DNA of 18,937 bases, taken from NCBI GenBank assembly GCA_012513425.1, contig JAAZCF010000267.1, positions 1-18,937 of the forward strand, given 5' to 3'. Below the pieces are notes generated by a model. That model made no database searches. It was given only the letters and a program-made list of their open reading frames with translations, and was not told where the DNA came from. The stretch comes from Bacteroidales bacterium. Lineage in GTDB: Bacteria; Bacteroidota; Bacteroidia; Bacteroidales; UBA932. Made by a program: the position numbers and the translations under genes. Shown one piece after another: positions 9,368-17,955 of the stretch; positions within the stretch are counted from its first letter, which is position 1; every line of letters begins with the position of its first letter.

Positions 9368-12300
9368 TTAGTAATCCCTTTCTACGTTCTCAATTTTTTC
9401 TTGAAGTTTTCTAAGCTCTTCTTCTCTGAGTACCCTGCGATACTCAATAGGAGTCACTTGTATAAAGTCTTTCTCGTAGTATTTCCAGTTGTCAATCATT
9501 CCTTTTGCCAGTTTGCTGCCGGTTTGTTTGAAATGTTGATTGAGCAGACTCAGGACTTCCTCTTTTCTGCTATCGTCTTCCAATAGGGAAAGTTCTATCA
9601 TATCCATATTGCAGTAATAGTCAAAATCGTGATCTTTGTCATAAACATAAGCCAGGCCACCTGACATACCTGCTGCGAAGTTCCTACCTGTGCTGCCCAA
9701 TACCAAAACACGTCCACCAGTCATATATTCACAGCAGTGGTCGCCTGCTCCTTCTACAACTGCTATCGCTCCAGAGTTACGCACTGCAAAGCGCTCACCC
9801 ACGCGTCCGGAAATATAGACTTTGCCGGATGTGGCACCATAAAGCAAAGTATTACCGGCAATGATGTTTTCTGAACTTACATATTGAGAACGATGTGGAG
9901 GATAAAGCGCTATCGTGCCGCCACTAAGTCCTTTGCCCATATAGTCATTTGCTTCACCCTCAAGTCTGAGGCTTACTCCGTTGGTTAAGAACGCACCGAA
10001 GCTTTGTCCGGCAGAGCCTTTGAATGTAATATTGACTGTATCCTCAGGAAGACCTTCGCTACCATGTTTTTTGGCAATAGAGCCTGAAAGCATAGCACCA
10101 ACTGCACGATTGGTATTGACTATAGGATAGGTCAAACTGATTGGCTGTTTATGTTCTACGCTGTAGCGGGTAGCTTCAATGATTTCGCGGTCTAATACTC
10201 CGTAGATGTTGTGCAACTGGTTGCTGACCTTATGCAGAGGTGCATCAGTTGAAATTACTTGCAACAGACGAGACAAATCCAGATTTGCTGTCTTCTTTGT
10301 CATCTTGCTTTCGTCAATATCGATAAGGTCAACCCTGCCTATAATGTCGTCAAACTTCTTGAAGCCCATTTCAGCAAGATATTCGCGAACCTCTTGAGCC
10401 AAGAACATATAATAATTTACAAGATGTTCACTCTTGCCCAGGAAGTGCTTGCGAAGCTTTTCGTCTTGAGTAGCGACACCCACAGGGCAGGCATTTGAAT
10501 GGCACTTGCGCATAAGAAGGCAACCCAACACAATAAGTTGTGCTGTACCAAAGCCAAATTCGCCTGCGCCAAGAAGGGCCATGCTGATGACATCTTTTCC
10601 TGTCTTGAGCTGTCCGTCAACTTGAACCTCAATCTGACCTCTAAGGTCATTCAGGACCAATGTCTGATGTGTCTCTGCAAGACCAATCTCAGGAGAAATA
10701 CCGGCATAGCGGATGCTGGATGCAGGTGATGCACCTGTGCCACCTTCGGCTCCTGATATTACTACAATATCAGCTTTTGCTTTGGCAACGCCGGCAGCAA
10801 TGGTGCCCACGCCACTCTCTGCAACTAACTTAACACTTATTAATGCTTCAGGATTAACATTTTTTAAATCGAAAATCAACTGAGCCAAATCCTCAATGCT
10901 GTAGATGTCATGGTGAGGAGGTGGAGAAATAAGAGAAATACCAGGGATTGAATGGCGAGTTTTGGCAATTATTTCATTGACCTTAAAGCCCATCAACTGA
11001 CCGCCCTCGCCTGGTTTAGCACCTTGGGCAATCTTTATTTGAATCTCAGTAGCATTCACCAGATATTCTGTGGTCACACCAAAGCGGCCTGATGCTACTT
11101 GTTTGATTTTGCTGGAGAGTGACACACCATCCACTGTTTCAGAGAATCTGGCAGCATCTTCGCCGCCCTCACCTGTATTGGAACGTGAGCCAAGCTTGTT
11201 CATTGCCAAGGCGATGGCCTCGTGAGCTTCTTTAGAAATAGCGCCGAAGCTCATTGCTGCGCCAATAAAGCGTTTAACTATGTTCTCAGCTGGCTCGACT
11301 TCATCAATTGAGATAGGATTCTTTTTGAAAGTAAAGAAATCGCGTATGAAAAGTGGATCTTTTCTATTGTCAATAATTGAGCTGAACTCTTTGAATTTCT
11401 TGTAACTGCCAAGTTGTGTAGCTAATTGCAAATTTGAGATTGCTTCTGGGGTCCAAGCATGCTTTATTCCGTCTTTTCTGAAACTATACTGGCCCTCAAA
11501 AGGCAATATTTCAGAGATATCATCTTTGCAGAAGCCCTCATCATGCAGACGCACTGCATCGCGATACACATCCTCCAAGCCGATACCGCCAATGGTTGAA
11601 GAGCTTGTTCCAAAATATTCAGAAAGCAAATCTTTGCTTATGCCAAGTGCCTCAAATATTTTTGCTCCGCGATATGAGCGAATGGTAGAGATACCCATTT
11701 TAGACATAACCTTGAGAAGGGCTTTGTCAATAGCTTTTATATAGTTGTGACGTGCTGTCACCTCATCAAGCTGTAATTTTCCTTTAGCAACCAAGTCACT
11801 TATTACTGCAAATGCCATGTAAGGATTGATGGCGCTGGCGCCATAGCCAAGAAGTAAGGCAGCATGCATTCCCTCTCTGATTTCGCCACTCTCCACAATC
11901 AGGGCAGTCTGGACGCGCTTTTTCACACTTACCAAATAGTGATGGATTGCACTTACTGCCAGCAATGAAGGAATGGCAGCATGGTCAGCATCAATGCCTC
12001 GGTCTGTCAGAATGATATAGTTGATGCCCTTGTCCACACTTTTCTCTGATTGGTGGCAAAGAGATGTAATGGCATTTCTAAGGCCTTCGACTCCCTCTTT
12101 TGGATCAAAGATAATCTGGAGCTTCTCAGTGTTGAAACCCTTGTATGCGATGCTGCAAAGACTGTCTAATTCAGTATTTGTAAGCACAGGCTGAGGCAGG
12201 CGCACCATCTTGCAATGAGACTCGCTTGGAGAAAGAATATTCATACCCACAGCTCCAATATATTCGGTAAGAGACATCACTAGTTGCTCGCGAATAGGAT

Positions 12301-13843
12301 CAATCGGAGGGTTGGTCACTTGTGCAAACTGCTGTCGGAAATAGTTGAAAAGTATTTGTGGGCGCTCTGAAAGAACTGCAAGCTGAGTGTCATTTCCCAT
12401 ACTTGATAGAGGCTCTTGAGCATTTTGGCACATAGGAGCAATTATCTTGTCTACATCTTCGCGATTGTAACCAAACGCCAAGAGTTTGCGGTACATATCT
12501 TCAACTGTATAAGTTCCTTGACGGCCTGAACGCAGTTTTGACAGCTCTATGCGGTTCTGCTGAAGCCACTTGCCATATTCGCACTCTCCAGCCAAGTCAC
12601 TCTTAATTTGCTCATTAGTGAGTATCTGGCCTATCTGAGTGTCGACCAAGATAATCTTTCCTGGATTCAAACGGCCTTTGGTTTTAATTATCTGCGGGTC
12701 AACCATCAACACTCCTGCTTCTGAGGCCATGATCATGAGGCCATCTTCAGTAATGAAATAGCGTGAAGGTCGCAGACCATTTCTATCCAGCATACCGCCG
12801 GCATATCTGCCATCAGTAAACATCAAGGCTGCAGGACCATCCCAAGGCTCCATCAGGATTGAATGATACTCATAGTAATTCTTCAACTCCTGGCTGATAG
12901 GGTTCTTTTCAGTGAAAGATTCTGGAACCATCATGCTGATGGCATGAGGCAAGCTCATGCCTGAACGAACAAAAAACTCAAGAACATTATCGAAAGAAGC
13001 CGAGTCACTCATGTCTGGTTCGATGATTGGGTGGATGCCGCTGACATCGCCCAAAGCTTTGGAACTCAATACGCTTTCACGCGCCTCCATCCAACCGCGG
13101 TTGCCGCGAATTGTATTGATTTCTCCATTGTGCGCCAGCATGCGGAAAGGCTGAGCCAAAGCCCATGTTGGAAAAGTATTGGTAGAGAAACGAGAATGGA
13201 CCATAGCCAGTGAGCTGGTGAAAAAAGGACTGCCCAAGTCAGGGTAATATTCACGTAGCTGAGTAGAAGTCAGCATTCCCTTATAGATAATTATGCGAGT
13301 AGAAAGTGACACCACATAAAATGCCTTGTACCCTGCTGTCAGCTGCTCAATATGCTTTCTCAGGAGGTAAAGTTGAGTTTCAAACTCTGTAGGCTGAGGG
13401 CAACCGGTAATAAAGATTTGAACAATATTTGGCTCCGTTTCTAAAGCTGCATCGCCAATGATTCGGCTGTTTACAGGCACTTGACGCACATGGAAAAGCT
13501 CCATTCCGGCCTTTTCAGTCTCACTTTTGATGATATCCAGGCACTCTTTTGAAGCTTGTGGATCCTTAGGAAGAAAAACTATACCTGTGCCATATTTTCC
13601 ACGCTCCGGAACCGGAATCCCTTGCAGAAGGATAAACTCATGAGGAATCTGCAAAAGGATGCCTGCTCCATCACCAGATTTATTGTCAGCAGCCTCAGCT
13701 CCACGATGCTTCATATTTTCAAGCACTGTCAAGGCATTATCGACCAAAAGGTGACTTTTGTCACAATTGAGCGAAATAATCATTCCAACTCCACAAGCAT
13801 CATGCTCATTGTGCGGATCATATAAACCTATACTCTTGTTCAT
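9368..13843 (-). CDS. gltB: Glutamate synthase large subunit
   Basis: Catalytic subunit of GOGAT: transfers the amide nitrogen of glutamine to 2-oxoglutarate, giving two glutamates. The class II glutaminase domain begins at Cys17 (ACGVGMI) after a 16-residue propeptide that is presumably cleaved to expose the nucleophile. The FMN-binding synthase domain holds the blocks GAAMSFGAISKEAHEA, RSNTGEGGED and ISGAEGGTGASP. The 3Fe-4S cluster ligands are Cys1108, Cys1114 and Cys1119 (C-x5-C-x4-C). The C-terminal GXGXG beta-helix domain includes GKGLSGG, GNTLLYGATSG and GVRVLVLGSTGRN-like repeats (seen as GRVLVLGSTGRN). Length 1491 aa, as expected (E. coli about 1486 mature). It lies 14 nt after glnN and 10 nt before gltD. 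GS and GOGAT side by side give the whole ammonia-assimilation cycle in one transcript. Confidence 0.98.
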   Translation of the reverse strand: MNKSIGLYDPHNEHDACGVGMIISLNCDKSHLLVDNALTVLENMKHRGAEAADNKSGDGAGILLQIPHEFILLQGIPVPERGKYGTGIVFLPKDPQASKECLDIIKSETEKAGMELFHVRQVPVNSRIIGDAALETEPNIVQIFITGCPQPTEFETQLYLLRKHIEQLTAGYKAFYVVSLSTRIIIYKGMLTSTQLREYYPDLGSPFFTSSLAMVHSRFSTNTFPTWALAQPFRMLAHNGEINTIRGNRGWMEARESVLSSKALGDVSGIHPIIEPDMSDSASFDNVLEFFVRSGMSLPHAISMMVPESFTEKNPISQELKNYYEYHSILMEPWDGPAALMFTDGRYAGGMLDRNGLRPSRYFITEDGLMIMASEAGVLMVDPQIIKTKGRLNPGKIILVDTQIGQILTNEQIKSDLAGECEYGKWLQQNRIELSKLRSGRQGTYTVEDMYRKLLAFGYNREDVDKIIAPMCQNAQEPLSSMGNDTQLAVLSERPQILFNYFRQQFAQVTNPPIDPIREQLVMSLTEYIGAVGMNILSPSESHCKMVRLPQPVLTNTELDSLCSIAYKGFNTEKLQIIFDPKEGVEGLRNAITSLCHQSEKSVDKGINYIILTDRGIDADHAAIPSLLAVSAIHHYLVSVKKRVQTALIVESGEIREGMHAALLLGYGASAINPYMAFAVISDLVAKGKLQLDEVTARHNYIKAIDKALLKVMSKMGISTIRSYRGAKIFEALGISKDLLSEYFGTSSSTIGGIGLEDVYRDAVRLHDEGFCKDDISEILPFEGQYSFRKDGIKHAWTPEAISNLQLATQLGSYKKFKEFSSIIDNRKDPLFIRDFFTFKKNPISIDEVEPAENIVKRFIGAAMSFGAISKEAHEAIALAMNKLGSRSNTGEGGEDAARFSETVDGVSLSSKIKQVASGRFGVTTEYLVNATEIQIKIAQGAKPGEGGQLMGFKVNEIIAKTRHSIPGISLISPPPHHDIYSIEDLAQLIFDLKNVNPEALISVKLVAESGVGTIAAGVAKAKADIVVISGAEGGTGASPASSIRYAGISPEIGLAETHQTLVLNDLRGQIEVQVDGQLKTGKDVISMALLGAGEFGFGTAQLIVLGCLLMRKCHSNACPVGVATQDEKLRKHFLGKSEHLVNYYMFLAQEVREYLAEMGFKKFDDIIGRVDLIDIDESKMTKKTANLDLSRLLQVISTDAPLHKVSNQLHNIYGVLDREIIEATRYSVEHKQPISLTYPIVNTNRAVGAMLSGSIAKKHGSEGLPEDTVNITFKGSAGQSFGAFLTNGVSLRLEGEANDYMGKGLSGGTIALYPPHRSQYVSSENIIAGNTLLYGATSGKVYISGRVGERFAVRNSGAIAVVEGAGDHCCEYMTGGRVLVLGSTGRNFAAGMSGGLAYVYDKDHDFDYYCNMDMIELSLLEDDSRKEEVLSLLNQHFKQTGSKLAKGMIDNWKYYEKDFIQVTPIEYRRVLREEELRKLQEKIENVERDY

Positions 13844-13857
13844 AAATAAATGTCTCT

Positions 13858-16044
13858 TTAGTTGATAAATAGGATTTCCCTATATTTTGGAAGAGGCCAC
13901 ATGCTGTTGTCGACAATCTCTTCAAGTCTATCTATTGGCCGGCGGATAGCAAACAAGCTCTCTGCAACCCCATAATATGCCATAGCTTTTTCATATTCAT
14001 CTTCAATTACGTTGGCAACTTTGCGAGCCTCAATCATTGCATCTACCTTTTCATTGATTTCACCAACTAAAGTAGATATTTTTCTAATAAGATTGATTTG
14101 AGTAGCTGCCATAGTTTTATATTCGTCAGGGAAAGTTTCTTTCAATATTTTGAGGTTGTCCAGAAGTTTGGTCTGATAATCAAGAGCAGCAGGAATGATG
14201 TGGTTAGTAGCCATACGGCCTAAAACCCTGGCCTCAATCTGTACTTTTTTGGTATATGTTTCCCAACGGATTTCATTGCGGGCTTTAATTTCTATTTCAG
14301 AGTAAATTCCCAATGAAGTAAAGAGCTTCACAGAAGAAGGACTCTCAAAGGTCTTGAACATCTTTGGGACACAAGTTTCCACATCCAGTCCACGACGAAT
14401 AGCCTCTTGACGCCATTCATCAGTATAGCCATTGCCATCAAAACATACTACATCAATTATTGAAGCAATGATTTGTTTCAGGATATCCATTATGGCAACA
14501 CTCATCTGCTTTCCTGCAGCCATCTCTTTGTCAACGCTGGCTTTGAAGCTCAAAAGTTGCTCAGCCACAGCTGCATTAAGAGTTGTCATGGCTCCGGCAC
14601 AGTTTGCACATGAACCTACTGCACGGAATTCAAAGCGGTTACCGGTAAAAGCAAATGGTGAAGTACGGTTGCGGTCTGTGTTATCCACAAAGATCTCAGG
14701 GATGTCACCCAAGCCTACGCTGTGTCCTTGTTTGCCGGCAATCTCGATGACAGTATCAGAAGGAACCTTCATCAGCTGACGCAGCACTTTGGTCATAGTT
14801 TTGCCCAAGAATGCAGATACGATTGCTGGTGGTGCCTCGTTTGCTCCCAAACGATGTGCATTGGTAGCAGAAGCAATGGTAGCCTTTATAAGGCCATTAT
14901 GTTTTTGAACAGCCGCCAAGACATTTACAAAGAATGTAACAAACTGCAAGTTGCTCATAGCTGTCTTGCCTGGAGCCAGCAATTGAGTGCCGGTGTCTGT
15001 GCCAAGTGACCAGTTATTGTGCTTACCAGAACCATTTATGCCATCAAAAGGTTTTTCGTGGAAAAGTACTACGAAACCATGTTTACAAGCTACGGAATTC
15101 ATCACATTCATTATCATCTGGTTTTGGTCATTGGCCAGATTTGTTTCGCCATAGATTGGGGCCATTTCAAACTGGTTTGGAGCAACCTCATTGTGACGAG
15201 TTTTGATTGGAATGCCTAGCTTCAGACCGGCTATTTCTACATCGCGCATGAAAGCAGCCACACGTGAAGGAATTGCGCCAAAGTAGTGGTCTTCCAACTG
15301 TTGATTCTTTGAAGAAGCGTGTCCCATGAGGGTACGACCGGTGAGCACCAGGTCAGGGCGGGCTGCATAAAGGTCTTCATCCACAAGGAAGTATTCCTGC
15401 TCCCATCCTAGATAAGAATAAACCTTGCTGACCTTAGGGTCGAACATTTGGCAGATTGGCAGAGCAGCATCAGATACTGCTTTGAGGGCCTTTTTCAATG
15501 GGGTTTTGTAGTCCAAAGTTTCTCCTGTGTAGGAGATGAAAACTGTTGGAATGCAAAGTGTGTCCTCCTGAATAAATACAGGCGATGTTGGATCCCAGGC
15601 TGTATAGCCACGAGCTTCAAATGTGGCGCGGATACCGCCGGAAGGAAATGACGAAGCATCAGGTTCTTGCTGCACGAGGCTCTTTCCGTCAAATGTTTCA
15701 AGTACTCCACCTTTTCCGTCGTAGCTTATCAAGGAATCATGCTTCTCGGCGGTAGTGTCAGTAAGAGGTTGGAACCAGTGAGTAATATGGGTTACTCCAT
15801 TCTCCATGGCCCAAGTTTTCATGCCTTCAGCCACTTTATCAGCTACAGCCATGTCGAGAGTGGCACCATTATCTATACAATCAATAAGTTTCTGGTAAGT
15901 ATTGTTGTCCAAATACTTGCGCATCTTGTCCTTGTTAAACACCATTGACCCGTAATACTCTGACGGCCTCTCTGACGGCGTTTCCACTGTGACGGCTTTC
16001 TTCTTGAAAGCATCTTGAATCACATCGAATCTTAATTTACTCAT
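13858..16044 (-). CDS. glnN: Type III glutamine synthetase
   Basis: Makes glutamine from glutamate, ammonia and ATP. The 728-aa length and sequence fit the GSIII family first described in Bacteroides fragilis, not the 450-470-aa GSI type. Catalytic-domain blocks seen: GWEQEYFLVDEDLYAARPDL (Glu215 likely a metal ligand), RHNEVAPNQFEMAPI, the ATP-site block DGINGSGKHNNWSLG from residue 334 (His342), and NRTSPFAFTGNRFEFRAVGS. The GSIII-specific C-terminal helical region follows. There is no sign of the GSI adenylylation-site block, as expected for this family. Its ATG overlaps the asnB stop (ATGA), so translation is probably coupled to asnB. As the only glutamine-producing gene here, it is the natural target of the glutamine-codon leader upstream of asnB. 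Confidence 0.97.
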   Translation of the reverse strand: MSKLRFDVIQDAFKKKAVTVETPSERPSEYYGSMVFNKDKMRKYLDNNTYQKLIDCIDNGATLDMAVADKVAEGMKTWAMENGVTHITHWFQPLTDTTAEKHDSLISYDGKGGVLETFDGKSLVQQEPDASSFPSGGIRATFEARGYTAWDPTSPVFIQEDTLCIPTVFISYTGETLDYKTPLKKALKAVSDAALPICQMFDPKVSKVYSYLGWEQEYFLVDEDLYAARPDLVLTGRTLMGHASSKNQQLEDHYFGAIPSRVAAFMRDVEIAGLKLGIPIKTRHNEVAPNQFEMAPIYGETNLANDQNQMIMNVMNSVACKHGFVVLFHEKPFDGINGSGKHNNWSLGTDTGTQLLAPGKTAMSNLQFVTFFVNVLAAVQKHNGLIKATIASATNAHRLGANEAPPAIVSAFLGKTMTKVLRQLMKVPSDTVIEIAGKQGHSVGLGDIPEIFVDNTDRNRTSPFAFTGNRFEFRAVGSCANCAGAMTTLNAAVAEQLLSFKASVDKEMAAGKQMSVAIMDILKQIIASIIDVVCFDGNGYTDEWRQEAIRRGLDVETCVPKMFKTFESPSSVKLFTSLGIYSEIEIKARNEIRWETYTKKVQIEARVLGRMATNHIIPAALDYQTKLLDNLKILKETFPDEYKTMAATQINLIRKISTLVGEINEKVDAMIEARKVANVIEDEYEKAMAYYGVAESLFAIRRPIDRLEEIVDNSMWPLPKYREILFIN

Positions 16045-17723
16045 AACTTTGTTGATATAATTTTTATTTGTTTGTGAATATCTTTAACTGCTCTTCCCGA
16101 TGGGTCATTCATATTTTTGAAAGATTCATCCCAAGAGAGAGCTTCGGCTGTAGAGCAAGCCACTGAAGGAACGCTTGGCACACATAAGGCTGCCGAGTTG
16201 CTTGGAAAAAGCTCAGAAAAGATGGTTCGATAATAATATTCTTCTTTATTCATAGGAGTGTGGATTGGGAAGCGCTCTGCGGCATGCTTCATGTCATCAT
16301 CGCTCACTAGATTTGCCGTCATCGCTTTCAGGGAGTCAATCCAATTGTAGCCCACACCATCGGAAAATTGTTCTTTTTGTCTCCAGCATATGCTTTCAGG
16401 CAGCATATCTTCAAAAGCCTCACGTACTATTTTCTTTTCTATTACCTTGCCTGGACACATTTTGCACTCTGGGTTCATGCTCATGGCTACATCTAGAAAC
16501 TCCTTGTCAAGGAATGGAACTCTTCCCTCTACTCCCCATGCTGACAGACTCTTGTTTGCTCTGAGGCAGTCATATAGATGTAGTTTGGAAAGTTTTCGCA
16601 CTGTCTCCTCATGAAATGCTCTGGCAGTTGGTGCTTTGTGAAAATATAAATAGCCTCCAAATATCTCATCTGCCCCTTCTCCACTAAGGACCATCTTTAT
16701 TCCCATGCTGCGAATAACCCTGGCCAACATGTACATAGGAGTGCTGGCACGCACGGTGGTTACATCATAGGTTTCAATGTGGTATATGACGTCGCGGATT
16801 GCATCTAAGCCTTCTTGAACTGTGAAATGTATCTCATGATGGACTGTTCCTATGTAGTCTGCCACTTCGCGAGCCTTCTGCAGGTCGGGAGCTCCCTCCA
16901 AGCCTACTGCGAAGCTGTGAAGCTGTGGCCACCATGCCTCAAATTTGTCGTCAGTTTCAACGCGGCGGGCTGAAAAGCGTTTGGCTATCGCTGAAATGAC
17001 AGAGCTGTCAAGGCCACCGGAAAGCAAGACGCCGTAAGGCACGTCGCTCATGAGTTGACGCCTGACACTGGCTTCCAAAGCTGTGCGGATATCTTGAGGA
17101 TTAGTTGAGCCATTCTTGACTGCATCGTAGTTTTTCCATGAGCGTTTGTACCAACGCTTCATCTCTCCTTCTTTGCTATAGTAGTAATGACCAGGCAAAA
17201 AAGGTTCATAATATTTGCAAACGCCTTCTAAGGCTTTCAACTCGCTGGCTACACATATGTGGCCCTCTTCGTCTTTACCGATATAAAGTGGAATGACACC
17301 AATAGGATCTCTGGCAATCAGATACTCATTCTTTTCTTCATCATAGAGGGCAAATGCAAAGATGCCGCTCAGATCTTCAAGGAAATTGATTCCTTTCTCT
17401 TTGTACAAAGCTAAGATTACCTCACAATCACTTCCAGTCTTAAAATCATACTTATTTTCAAAACTGTTTCGTATGAGTTGGTGGTTATATATCTCACCAT
17501 TGACTGCCAACACTTGGCGACCATCTTCTGAGTAAAGTGGTTGTCCGCCGGATAGTGGATCTACGATAGCAAGGCGTTCATGCGCCATTACACAACTGCC
17601 ATTTGCATATACCCCACTCCAATCCGGGCCGCGATGACGAATCTTGGTTGACATCTTTAGGGCTGTGTTGCGATATTTTTCTAATTGATCTTGTATGTCA
17701 AAAATTGTTACAAATCCACACAT
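16041..17723 (-). CDS. asnB: Asparagine synthetase B (glutamine-hydrolysing)
   Basis: Converts aspartate, glutamine and ATP to asparagine and glutamate. The N-terminal class II glutaminase domain starts with the nucleophile Cys2 (MCGF), exposed after Met removal, and has Arg50 in ERLAIVDP, Asn75 in VNGEIYNH and Asp99 in GSDCEVI. The C-terminal synthetase domain carries the pyrophosphate loop SGGLDSS at residues 235-241 and GEGADEIFGGY. Length 560 aa (E. coli 554). First structural gene of the operon; an AAGGA element sits 8 nt before its ATG, just past the leader terminator hairpin. It ends with a 4-nt ATGA overlap with glnN. Being first means that the attenuator controls AsnB most directly, and both its substrate glutamine and its product asparagine are encoded in the leader. 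Confidence 0.97.
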   Translation of the reverse strand: MCGFVTIFDIQDQLEKYRNTALKMSTKIRHRGPDWSGVYANGSCVMAHERLAIVDPLSGGQPLYSEDGRQVLAVNGEIYNHQLIRNSFENKYDFKTGSDCEVILALYKEKGINFLEDLSGIFAFALYDEEKNEYLIARDPIGVIPLYIGKDEEGHICVASELKALEGVCKYYEPFLPGHYYYSKEGEMKRWYKRSWKNYDAVKNGSTNPQDIRTALEASVRRQLMSDVPYGVLLSGGLDSSVISAIAKRFSARRVETDDKFEAWWPQLHSFAVGLEGAPDLQKAREVADYIGTVHHEIHFTVQEGLDAIRDVIYHIETYDVTTVRASTPMYMLARVIRSMGIKMVLSGEGADEIFGGYLYFHKAPTARAFHEETVRKLSKLHLYDCLRANKSLSAWGVEGRVPFLDKEFLDVAMSMNPECKMCPGKVIEKKIVREAFEDMLPESICWRQKEQFSDGVGYNWIDSLKAMTANLVSDDDMKHAAERFPIHTPMNKEEYYYRTIFSELFPSNSAALCVPSVPSVACSTAEALSWDESFKNMNDPSGRAVKDIHKQIKIISTKL

Positions 17724-17731
17724 ATGCTTTA

Positions 17732-17736
17732 TCCTT
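17732..17736 (-). promoter_or_regulatory. Shine-Dalgarno-like site of asnB
   Basis: AAGGA on the minus strand, 8 nt before the asnB ATG at 17723. It is the clearest such site among the operon genes and lies outside the terminator hairpin, so the hairpin is better placed to stop transcription than to hide the ribosome site. Confidence 0.5.
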
Positions 17737-17740
17737 GTTT

Positions 17741-17790
17741 TAAAAGAGAAGGAGGCTGAACCTGCGGAAAAATCCGTTCGGCCAGCCTCC
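17741..17790 (-). terminator. Leader terminator (attenuator) upstream of asnB
   Basis: On the minus strand the 40-nt hairpin (17790-17751) has outer arms GGAGGCUG and CAGCCUCC (8 bp, one bulged U beside the 3' arm). Above these come GCC/GGU, a small internal loop, and CGGA/UCCG closing a UUUU loop. It is followed directly by UUCUCUUUUA, a U-rich tail. The shape is that of an intrinsic terminator, but it sits between a short leader ORF and asnB, 27 nt before the asnB start and with no gene ending there. That placement is what an attenuator has. The upstream arm also pairs perfectly over 7 nt with a segment of the leader ORF. Termination efficiency is unknown. Confidence 0.82.
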
Positions 17791-17848
17791 TTTATATTGT
17801 TGTTAACTTAATCACTAATCTTTTTTCAGAGCGCGTACTGCAGGCTGG
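17782..17848 (-). promoter_or_regulatory. Candidate antiterminator pairing
   Basis: The leader-ORF segment CCAGCCU (17848-17842, codons 36-38) is perfectly complementary over 7 nt to AGGCUGG in the 5' arm of the terminator (17788-17782). The leader segment shares CAGCCU with the terminator's own 3' arm (17756-17751 side), so it can compete for the same partner. If formed, this pairing would leave the terminator without its 5' arm. Seen: the complementarity. Inferred: the antiterminator role. Confidence 0.55.
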
Positions 17849-17955
17849 ACTACAGCGCGCACAAGATTAGAATTCCAGGTATTGAAATTACCTTGATTCC
17901 ACTGCTGCTGTTGCTGCTGTTTATCCAGACTAATATATGTTATTTGATTTTTCAT
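17815..17955 (-). CDS. Glutamine/asparagine-rich leader peptide (46 aa)
   Basis: A short ORF upstream of asnB. From ATG 17955 it encodes 46 residues beginning MKNQITYISLDK, then six glutamines at positions 13-18, then WNQGNFNTWNSN (19-30), and a basic tail ending VRALKKD. Nine residues are Gln and six Asn; in codons 13-30 twelve of eighteen are Gln or Asn. It ends with TAG followed at once by an in-frame TGA. A strong hairpin overlaps codons 33-43, and a terminator hairpin begins 24 nt after the stop. This is the classic plan of a peptide leader that senses charged tRNA, here tRNA-Gln and possibly tRNA-Asn, in front of an operon that makes and uses glutamine and asparagine. An in-frame ATG at 17976 would give 53 aa, but would leave only some 6-8 nt of 5' UTR after the predicted promoter. 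A free function of the peptide is not excluded; I see no signal peptide or domain. Confidence 0.85.
   Translation of the reverse strand: MKNQITYISLDKQQQQQQWNQGNFNTWNSNLVRAVVQPAVRALKKD
17831..17860 (-). promoter_or_regulatory. Hairpin inside the end of the leader ORF
   Basis: Arms GCGCGCUGUAG and CUGCAG-UA-CGCGC pair over 11 bp (one G-U wobble, a 2-nt UA bulge on the 3' side) around the loop UCCAGC. The hairpin spans codons 33-42 of the leader ORF, just after the Gln/Asn-rich part. Most of the candidate antiterminator segment lies in its loop. It is in the position of the 1:2 (antiterminator-blocking or pause) hairpin of amino-acid attenuators. Its GC-rich stem stands out from the AT-rich surroundings. 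Confidence 0.7.
17902..17919 (-). repeat. CAG/CAA trinucleotide tract (six Gln codons)
   Basis: Six tandem glutamine codons, CAG CAG CAA CAG CAG CAG on the minus strand, codons 13-18 of the leader peptide. One CAA interrupts an otherwise pure CAG repeat. As an in-frame triplet repeat it could change length by slippage without breaking the leader reading frame. Confidence 0.85.

Noticed and set aside
17831..17860. The GC-rich palindrome as a protein operator
   Set aside because: It lies downstream of the promoter inside the leader ORF, with one G-U wobble and a bulge that make sense for RNA pairing but break DNA symmetry.
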